Below are positions 58,475 through 64,000 of a stretch of DNA of 64,000 nucleotides, one piece after another. A program made the position numbers and the translations under genes. Within the stretch, counting starts at the first letter, position 1; the number at the start of each line of letters is the position of its first letter. Under the pieces are notes generated by a model. It did no database searches. It worked only from the letters and a program-made list of their open reading frames with translations, and was not told the origin of the DNA. The stretch spans positions 56,763 to 120,762 of the forward strand of contig CAAGEZ010000026.1 of assembly GCA_900768995.1 (NCBI GenBank), in the 5' to 3' direction. This stretch comes from Oscillospiraceae bacterium (GTDB lineage: Bacteria; Bacillota; Clostridia; Oscillospirales; Ruminococcaceae).

Positions 58475-58954
58475 TCAACGGTGATTTTCGTGTCTTTTGG
58501 CGGTATAGCTTTCTGCCTTTATCCTGTACATTTTCGTGTTTGCAAGATGAGCGGGGCTGAATTTTGCCGCAGTGATGCCGAAATGTGCCACAAGTGCTGC
58601 AAGATATTCTTCCTTTTCGCTTTCGGGAACAGCCTCAATAATGCCCTGACCGATGACGCTTGCATATGCATAGCTTGCGGTGCAGGTCTCCTCGCCCACA
58701 GGGGGCATAAATTCGGTCTCGCATTCAATTTCAAATGCAGCGTGGCAGTCATTTTCAATAATCGAGTGCTTGCCGCCCTCTTTGGAGCTGTGGAAAAACA
58801 GCTCTAATTTATCGCCGTCGAGCTTATACCCGTAATTCACGGGAAGTATATAGGGATATGTTCCGTTGTTAAGAGCAATGTGCATAACGCTGCTCCCGTC
58901 AAGAATCTTTTTTATGGTTTTGATATCAGTTATCTCACGGTCTTTCCTGCGCAT
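58475..58954 (-). CDS. Pyridoxamine-5'-phosphate-oxidase-like flavin protein
   Basis: 159 residues from the ATG at 58954 with GGAGG eight bases upstream. A split-barrel FMN-binding protein of the NimA/PNPOx-like group. MRRKDREITDIKTIKKILDGSSVMHIALNNGTYPYILPVNYGY and ELFFHSSKEGGKHSIIENDCHAAFEIE are typical, the latter carrying the flavin-phosphate contacts. The substrate is unknown; NimA relatives reduce nitroimidazoles but resistance is not implied. Confidence 0.85.
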   Translation of the reverse strand: MRRKDREITDIKTIKKILDGSSVMHIALNNGTYPYILPVNYGYKLDGDKLELFFHSSKEGGKHSIIENDCHAAFEIECETEFMPPVGEETCTASYAYASVIGQGIIEAVPESEKEEYLAALVAHFGITAAKFSPAHLANTKMYRIKAESYTAKRHENHR

Positions 58955-58971
58955 AAGCTTCACCTCCGGAT

Positions 58972-59007
58972 ATACAAAAGCCGCTTCTGAAAATCGGAAG
59001 CGGCTTT
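58972..59007 (-). terminator. Terminator of the amino-acid-binding lipoprotein gene
   Basis: Perfect 11-bp stem AAAGCCGCTTC / GAAGCGGCTTT with a 9-base loop; the minus strand continues TTTTGTAT. Confidence 0.85.
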
Positions 59008-59029
59008 GCTTTATGTATGTGTAATACGA

Positions 59030-59953
59030 TTACTGAGCAGCCTCAACGGTTGTGATGTCGCTGCCGAACCACTTTGTGGAAATTTCGCCAAGCTTGCCGT
59101 CAGCCTTCATCTCGCTGAGGATCTTCTGAACCTCGTCACGGAGAGCCTGATCTTCCTTGCGGAAACCGATAGCGTATTCCTCTTCCTCAAGACCGTCGGG
59201 AAGAACCTTGTAGTCCTTGCCTGCGGAAGTGATCTGGTAGTTTGCAACAACGCTGTCAAGGAATACAGCGTCAACGAGACCGAGCTCCAGCTGCTGGAGA
59301 GCTTCAACGTTTGTAGCCATAGCGGTTACGGTAACAGGTGTGTCAGATGTGTAAAGCTCGGAAGCCTCGAGAATATCCTGAGCGGAAGAGCCGTTCTGAA
59401 CAGCGATGTTCTTGCCTGCAAGGTCGCTCATAGAAGCAACATCGGAAGAAGCGGGAACAACGAATACCATTTCATTCTTCATATATGGCTCGGAAAGATT
59501 CATCTGCTCTTCTCTTGAAGGGGTAATGCTCATACCGTTCCAGATGCAGTCGATCCTGCCCACAGCAAGATCCTGCTCCTTGGTATCCCAGTCGATAGGC
59601 TCCTTAACAAGCTCAACGCCCATTCTTGCGCATACTTCCTCGGCAACATCGATATCGAAGCCGACGATCTCATCGTTTTCATTGGTGTAGCCCATAGGCT
59701 CAAATGTAGCGTCAAGACCGAGAATGAACTTGCCGCTGTCGAGAACCTTCTGGAGTGACTCATCGGAGCCTTCTGCTGCGGACTCACCCTCGGCTGCCTC
59801 GGTTTCGCCCTCAGCTGCGCTCTCGGAAACCTCTGCGCCATTGGCAGCAGTAGTCTCATCGGAAGCGGTCTGCTCGGTATTTCCGCCGCAGGCTGCAAAT
59901 GACATAGCCATAACAGCAGCTGCTGCGGCTGCCATAATCTTTGAATTTTTCAT
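59030..59953 (-). CDS. Amino-acid ABC transporter substrate-binding lipoprotein
   Basis: 307 residues. Signal peptide with lipobox FAAC (Cys22), then an acidic Glu/Ala linker to ~60. The SBP_bac_3 domain follows: ILGLDATFEPMGYTNENDEIVGFDIDVAEEVCARMGVEL, WNGMSITPSREEQMNLSEPYMKNEMVFVV and GSSAQDIL. ALQQLELGLVDAVFLDSVVANY and ISTKWFGSDI complete it. A polar amino acid is the probable ligand. The permease and ATPase genes are not adjacent, which is uncommon. AGGAG precedes the ATG. Confidence 0.92.
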   Translation of the reverse strand: MKNSKIMAAAAAAVMAMSFAACGGNTEQTASDETTAANGAEVSESAAEGETEAAEGESAAEGSDESLQKVLDSGKFILGLDATFEPMGYTNENDEIVGFDIDVAEEVCARMGVELVKEPIDWDTKEQDLAVGRIDCIWNGMSITPSREEQMNLSEPYMKNEMVFVVPASSDVASMSDLAGKNIAVQNGSSAQDILEASELYTSDTPVTVTAMATNVEALQQLELGLVDAVFLDSVVANYQITSAGKDYKVLPDGLEEEEYAIGFRKEDQALRDEVQKILSEMKADGKLGEISTKWFGSDITTVEAAQ

Positions 59954-60110
59954 ACTATCTTCTCCTTAAAAATCTTTCAGGGAATAAATTCCCGTTCTTT
60001 ACTATACCACACTAAAGTGATTTTGTAAAGCATATGTAAGCTTTTTTGTAAACTTGTCCATATTTACGGTTTTGTCGGGGGAGAATATGGGCGTTTCAAC
60101 AAGGCATAGT

Positions 60111-60139
60111 TTGACTTTTGAGGATAAATATGGTATCAT
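60111..60139 (+). promoter_or_regulatory. Promoter of the orphan nuclease gene
   Basis: TTGACT (60111-60116), 17-base spacer, TATCAT (60134-60139), 45 bases before the start codon. Confidence 0.65.
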
Positions 60140-60183
60140 TTTATATAAATATGTAAAAAATTTCATTTGCAGAGGTGAAAGCA

Positions 60184-61188
60184 ATGTCAGCATCACTAAT
60201 ATCTTTCGGGCAACAGACAGATACCATTTTTCAATTGTTTGGTACAGATGAAAACGCAATTACCAAAAGCCTGTCTTGGGCATTTATGAAATGTCCTGAG
60301 TTTACAAAAGAATTTGTGAAAAATGTTTTCGGTAATATTAAAATGGCAGATGATTATGTTGTTTTTTATCAGCGATTTTCAAATGAAAACGGTATAACAG
60401 ATATTGAGATTACAGACAACAAAAATTATCACATAATCATTGAAGCAAAAAAAGGCTGGAATTTACCGCCGAAAAATCAGCTTGAAAAATATTCATTGAA
60501 AAAAGATTTCAGAAGCCCAAATACAAGATACAAAAAAATTGTGTCATTATCCGAATGCGGAACGGAGTATGCGGAAAATTATTATGAAAAACTTTTCCCT
60601 GATAAAAAAGTAAATGACATTGATATTATACATATGTCTTGGAAATCGGTCTTTCAATTTGCAAAAGCTGCAAGAAACATTTCGGGAAATGCAGGTAAAA
60701 ATTTGCTTGACGAAATATGCAGCTATTTGGAGGGAGTAATCAGTATGCAGAATTATTTATCAAATAAAGTGTATTGCGTTTCACTCAACAGAGAAAAAGT
60801 TTGCGACAATTGTTCGCTGACGTGGATGGATATTGTTAAAAAGTATGAAAAATATACCTGTCCTCAAGGACAGGGTTGGCCTGTTGAACCGCCGAATTAT
60901 ATTGCATTCAGATATGACGGAAAGCTCCAGTCTGTTCACCATATTGAAAGCTATGTTATAACAAATAATATCCATAATCAAATTGATGAGTACCCTGATG
61001 TGGATTTAAAGTATCCTCATTTCGTCTTATCGTTGGATAAGGGCTTTTATCCCACAAAAATAATCAAGAGCGGAAAAAATATGCGTGCAACCCGTGTATG
61101 GGCGATGTATGATCTTCTTATAACTTGTGATACAATAGGAGAAGCTGTTGAAAAAACAAAGTTAAGGGAGCAACAGGCAGTATATTGA
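60184..61188 (+). CDS. PD-(D/E)XK nuclease-like protein
   Basis: 334 residues from the ATG at 60184 behind AGAGGTG. The motif TDIEITDNKNYHIIIEAKKGW (~70-90) matches the Asp...Glu-x-Lys active site of PD-(D/E)XK nucleases. The N-terminus has DENAITKSLSWAFMKCPEF. The C-terminal half, with cysteines (VCDNCSLTW) and YPHFVLSLDKGFYPTKIIKSGKNMRATRVWAMYDLL, has no motif I know. The gene is much AT-richer than its surroundings and has no methylase or other partner nearby. It looks horizontally acquired; a defence role is possible but unproven. Confidence 0.7.
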   Translation: MSASLISFGQQTDTIFQLFGTDENAITKSLSWAFMKCPEFTKEFVKNVFGNIKMADDYVVFYQRFSNENGITDIEITDNKNYHIIIEAKKGWNLPPKNQLEKYSLKKDFRSPNTRYKKIVSLSECGTEYAENYYEKLFPDKKVNDIDIIHMSWKSVFQFAKAARNISGNAGKNLLDEICSYLEGVISMQNYLSNKVYCVSLNREKVCDNCSLTWMDIVKKYEKYTCPQGQGWPVEPPNYIAFRYDGKLQSVHHIESYVITNNIHNQIDEYPDVDLKYPHFVLSLDKGFYPTKIIKSGKNMRATRVWAMYDLLITCDTIGEAVEKTKLREQQAVY

Positions 61189-61215
61189 TCTCGTTCATAT
61201 ATATTTAATAATCTC

Positions 61216-61285
61216 AAACGTTTAACCAACATCTTCCAAGAAAAATCTCCCGTAAAATTTGTTAACGTTTACATACTAAACGTTT
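61216..61285. promoter_or_regulatory. Cluster of AAACGTTT operators
   Basis: CAAACGTTTA (61215-61224), TTAACGTTTA (61262-61271) and AAACGTTTGA (61278-61287) are three copies of a palindromic core like LacI/GalR-family operators. They lie 70-140 bases before the promoter of the cellobiose phosphorylase gene. Confidence 0.7.
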
Positions 61286-61352
61286 GAAAAAAACGATAAT
61301 GCATTAAAATTCACTATTTATCATAAAATAAATATTAAATTTTATAAACCCC

Positions 61353-61381
61353 TTGCCAAAACTATATAAAAATGCTATAAT
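61353..61381 (+). promoter_or_regulatory. Cellobiose phosphorylase promoter
   Basis: TTGCCA (61353-61358), 17-base spacer, TATAAT (61376-61381), followed by about 65 bases of leader. Confidence 0.75.
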
Positions 61382-61446
61382 ATACCTTGAAATGTATATG
61401 CATTATACATAAACGAAAGCAAAATTTAAAAGGAGTGTTTATCTTA

Positions 61447-63846
61447 ATGAATTACGGACATTTTGACCTTAAAAACAAAGAGTACGTGATCACACGCCCC
61501 GATACCCCTATGCCTTGGGCTAACTACCTTGGCGATCCTGAGTACGGTGCCATCATTTCCAACAACGCAGGCGGTTACAGCTTCGTAAAGTCCGGCGCAA
61601 ACGGAAGAATTATCCGTTACCGCTTCAACTCTGTTGCTGTTGATCAGCCCGGCAGATACATTTACCTCAAGGACGGCGAAACAGGCGATTACTGGTCTGC
61701 TTCCTGGTCTCCCGTCTGCAAGCCCCTGGACGAGTACAAGAGCGAGTGCCGCCACGGTACTGCTTATACCGTTATCACCTCCGAGTACAAGAACATCAAG
61801 ACTGAGACTACATACTACGTTCCCAGAAATGCTCTTTACGAGGTTTGGGCTTCCAAGATCACCAATAACGACACCAAGCCCAGAAAGCTTTCCGTAACAG
61901 GCTACTGCGAATTTGTTAACGACAACAACTATGAGCAGGATCAGGTAAACCTCCAGTACACACTGTTCATCACTCGCACCTACTTCAAGGGCAATTTCAT
62001 TCTCCAGAAGCAGAATGAAATTTTCAAGAACCCCAACAATGAGCGTTTCCTCGGCGTTGCAAAGGCTGACGTTTCCGCATACTGCGGCGACAGAGATTCC
62101 TTCGTAGGCGCATACAGAGGCTATGCTAACCCCAAGGGCATCGAAGAGGGCCTTAAGGGCGAACTCAACTACAACACCAACTCCTGCGGCGCACTTCAGA
62201 GCGATATCGTTCTCCAGCCCGGCGAAACCAAGGAGATCATCTATGTTCTCGGTCAGAGACCCGAGGCAGTTGCCGCTGAGATAATCGCAAAGTATCAGAA
62301 GGACGGCGTTGTTGAGGCAGAGCTTGCAGAGCTCAAGGAATTCTGGCACACCAAGCTCGGCAACTTCGAGGTTGATACTCCCGATGCCGACTTCAACAAT
62401 ATGGTAAACGTTTGGAACGCATACAACTGCTTCATCACATTCATCTGGTCAAGAGCTGCTTCATTCCAGTACTGCGGTCTGAGAAACGGCTTCGGCTACA
62501 GAGATACCGTTCAGGATATCCAGGGTATTATCCACCTTGCTCCCGAAATGGCTAAGAAGCAGATAGTATTTATGCTTTCCGCTCAGGTAACAAACGGCGC
62601 AGGTCTGCCCCTCGTTAAGTATGACCACAAGGCAGGTCAGGAAAATCACCCCGATGAGAATGACCCCAACACAGCTTATGCAAAGGAAACAGGTCACCCC
62701 TCTTATCGTGCAGATGATGCTCTCTGGCTTTTCCCCACAATCTACAAGTACATCTCCGAGAGCGGCGATGTAAGCTTCCTCGATGAAGAAATTCTTTACG
62801 CTAATGACGGCGAAAAGGGCAATGTTTACGATCACCTTAAGAGAGCTATTATGTTCTCTATGAACAACCTCGGCAACCACGGTATGCCCGCAGGTCTTCA
62901 CGCTGACTGGAACGACTGTCTCAGACTCGGCAAGAAGGGTGAGTCCACATTCGTTGCATTCCAGCTCGTTTATGCTGTGAAGATCCTCAGAAGCTATGCA
63001 GAGCTTAAGAATGACGCTGAATATATCAAGTACCTCGATGAAGTAAAGGCTAAGCTCGATACTATCCTCGCAGCTTGCTGGAACGAGGACAGATGGATAA
63101 GAGGCTACAAGGAGGACGGTGCAGTTATCGGTCAGAGAACCGATCCCGAGGCTAATATGTGGCTCAATCCTCAGTCCTGGTCTGTTATCTCCGGCTTTGC
63201 AAGCAAGGAGCAGGCTGAAAAGGCTATGGACAGCGTTGAGAGAGAGCTTAACACTCCTTACGGCGCAATGGTTATGTATCCTCCTTATGTTGAGCACGGC
63301 TTTGACGGTGCTCTTATGCAGTGCTTCAACAAGTGCACAAAGGAAAATGCAGGTATCTTCTCTCAGCCTCAGGGCTGGCTGATACTCGCTGAGTCCCTTA
63401 TGGGTCACGGCAACCGTGCATACAAGTACTGGAAGGAAGCTGCTCCCGCAACATACAATGACAATGCAGAGCACAGATGCCTCGAGCCTTACGTTTACGG
63501 TCAGTTCGTTGAGGGCAAGGACAGCCCCTATGCAGGACGTGCACACGTACATTGGCTCACAGGTACAGCTTCCACCGTTATGGTCGGCACAGTTGAGGGT
63601 ATTCTCGGTATGAGACCCGATGCCGCAGGTCTTAAGGTTGACCCCTCCATCTCTTCCGAGTGGGGCAGCTACAAGATCAACAAGACATTCAGAGGCAAGA
63701 AGCTCCATATGACATTCAATAACCCCGATCACGTTGAAAGTGGAGTTAAGGAGATCGTCCTCAACGGCGAAAAGCTCCCCTCCAACCACATTCCTGCTGA
63801 CAAGCTCAAGGACGTTAACGAGATCGTTGTAACCCTCGGCAAGTAA
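61447..63846 (+). CDS. cbpA: Cellobiose phosphorylase (GH94)
   Basis: Cytosolic enzyme splitting cellobiose with phosphate into glucose 1-phosphate and glucose. 799 residues, full GH94 length. N-terminal beta-sandwich: MNYGHFDLKNKEYVITRPDTPMPWANYLG. The (alpha/alpha)6 barrel holds NGFGYRDTVQDIQGI and GLHADWNDCLRLGKKG, with the catalytic Asp in DWND. Near the C-terminus are HWLTGTASTVM and GILGMRPDAAGLKVDP. AAAGGAG precedes the ATG at 61447. Codon bias is strong. It fits the GH5 cellulase as the intracellular step. Cellodextrin phosphorylase is less likely given its greater length. Confidence 0.93.
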   Translation: MNYGHFDLKNKEYVITRPDTPMPWANYLGDPEYGAIISNNAGGYSFVKSGANGRIIRYRFNSVAVDQPGRYIYLKDGETGDYWSASWSPVCKPLDEYKSECRHGTAYTVITSEYKNIKTETTYYVPRNALYEVWASKITNNDTKPRKLSVTGYCEFVNDNNYEQDQVNLQYTLFITRTYFKGNFILQKQNEIFKNPNNERFLGVAKADVSAYCGDRDSFVGAYRGYANPKGIEEGLKGELNYNTNSCGALQSDIVLQPGETKEIIYVLGQRPEAVAAEIIAKYQKDGVVEAELAELKEFWHTKLGNFEVDTPDADFNNMVNVWNAYNCFITFIWSRAASFQYCGLRNGFGYRDTVQDIQGIIHLAPEMAKKQIVFMLSAQVTNGAGLPLVKYDHKAGQENHPDENDPNTAYAKETGHPSYRADDALWLFPTIYKYISESGDVSFLDEEILYANDGEKGNVYDHLKRAIMFSMNNLGNHGMPAGLHADWNDCLRLGKKGESTFVAFQLVYAVKILRSYAELKNDAEYIKYLDEVKAKLDTILAACWNEDRWIRGYKEDGAVIGQRTDPEANMWLNPQSWSVISGFASKEQAEKAMDSVERELNTPYGAMVMYPPYVEHGFDGALMQCFNKCTKENAGIFSQPQGWLILAESLMGHGNRAYKYWKEAAPATYNDNAEHRCLEPYVYGQFVEGKDSPYAGRAHVHWLTGTASTVMVGTVEGILGMRPDAAGLKVDPSISSEWGSYKINKTFRGKKLHMTFNNPDHVESGVKEIVLNGEKLPSNHIPADKLKDVNEIVVTLGK

Positions 63847-63886
63847 TTTTCACCCATATAATGCAAAATGCCGTCCTCACACTGCA

Positions 63887-64000
63887 TTGCCCCCAAAAAG
63901 TTAGACAAAGTTATCAAGGAAAAATTATATAAAGCGACCAAAAGCGATTTTGGTCGCTTTTGCTATGCTGCCCTGTGTCTGTATTCGACAGGAGAAAGTC
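63887..64000 (-). mobile_element. End of an IS3-family insertion sequence
   Basis: The end begins near TGCCCCCAAAAAGTTAGACA at 63888, the type of terminal repeat found in IS150-like IS3 elements. It contains a hairpin (AAAGCGACCAAAA / TTTTGGTCGCTTT, 63931-63960) and then the last codons of a transposase on the minus strand. The element continues beyond the window. Confidence 0.75.
63963..64000 (-). CDS. IS3-family transposase OrfB, C-terminal end
   Basis: On the minus strand the frame reads LSPVEYRHRAA and stops (TAG at 63965-63963). This is the usual C-terminus of IS3/IS150 OrfB integrase-type transposases (L-T/S-P-V-E-Y-R). The rest lies outside the window, so completeness cannot be judged. 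Confidence 0.75.
   Translation of the reverse strand, partial: LSPVEYRHRAA

Noticed and set aside
62461..63789. A 442-codon minus-strand frame inside the cellobiose phosphorylase gene
   Set aside because: Antisense shadow produced by codon bias; no motif or ribosome site. The similar frame at 61444-62349 is rejected for the same reason.
1..64000. tRNA genes, rRNA genes, CRISPR arrays, replication origin, complete prophage
   Set aside because: I looked for these in the intergenic regions and saw no supporting pattern; a covariance-model scan would be decisive.

Overview
The window looks like chromosomal DNA of a gut or rumen Firmicute of the Ruminococcaceae, most likely a cellulolytic Ruminococcus. 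This is an inference from gene content: a lipoprotein GH5 endoglucanase, a GH94 cellobiose phosphorylase, the paired Fe-S scaffold/GGGtGRT genes, a CD1247-type gene beside efp, clostridial riboswitches, strong AGGAGG ribosome sites and frequent TTG/GTG starts. No tRNA, rRNA, CRISPR array or complete insertion sequence was found.

Layout. 1-1180: rpsF-ssb-rpsR. 1191-3000: an HD-GYP phosphodiesterase. 3001-7260: a leftward cluster of a GH5 cellulase lipoprotein, a nuclease-like/winged-helix protein, a lipoprotein and an acetyltransferase, preceded by nadA. 7541-9833: DnaD-like and DnaC/DnaI-like primosome genes plus a small membrane protein. 9835-10800: a FliB-type protein. 11027-12670: ACT-domain and UPF0210 genes. 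12700-21519: a complete V/A-type ATPase operon in the order G-C-I-K-F-E-A-B-D. 21566-25782: DUF6465 protein, FMN-riboswitch-controlled ribU, CD1247-like gene, efp, pepP, aroQ. 25844-30172: an LRR-like lipoprotein, then csoR-copA with a CsoR operator. 30388-32113: the Fe-S scaffold/GGGtGRT operon. 32114-33126: a 1-kb gene-poor island with two repeat insertions, an interrupted ORF and a possible type I toxin-antitoxin locus. 33127-35321: DUF3137-like protein, ogt, SGNH hydrolase. 35456-38782: pfkA, THF-riboswitch-controlled folT, proC and a SpoIIM-like membrane protein. 38914-42575: YesL-like protein, rpsO, pnp. 42619-50641: a leftward block with dnaE, whiA, nitroreductase, RidA, tandem GNAT and rapZ. 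50777-52023: GNAT and NUDIX genes. 52209-55304: a carboxylesterase and an orphan GspE/PilB ATPase. 55410-57250: a preQ1-type riboswitch and queD-queE-folE. 57247-59953: a glutamine-amidotransferase-like hydrolase, a cytidine deaminase with an apparent AUA start, a PNPOx-like protein and an amino-acid binding lipoprotein. 60184-61188: an AT-rich orphan nuclease. 61216-63846: cellobiose phosphorylase behind AAACGTTT operators. 63887-64000: the end of an IS3-family element.

The genes are mostly housekeeping plus vitamin and cofactor supply (riboflavin, folate, NAD, queuosine) under RNA control, and cello-oligosaccharide use (extracellular GH5, cytosolic GH94). The most unusual material is non-coding. 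Five short palindromic elements of two size classes share one terminal inverted repeat and look like MITEs. One of them interrupts an ORF just upstream of a 28-residue hydrophobic peptide gene. That peptide gene has a hairpin over its ribosome site, and a near-consensus promoter faces it on the opposite strand.
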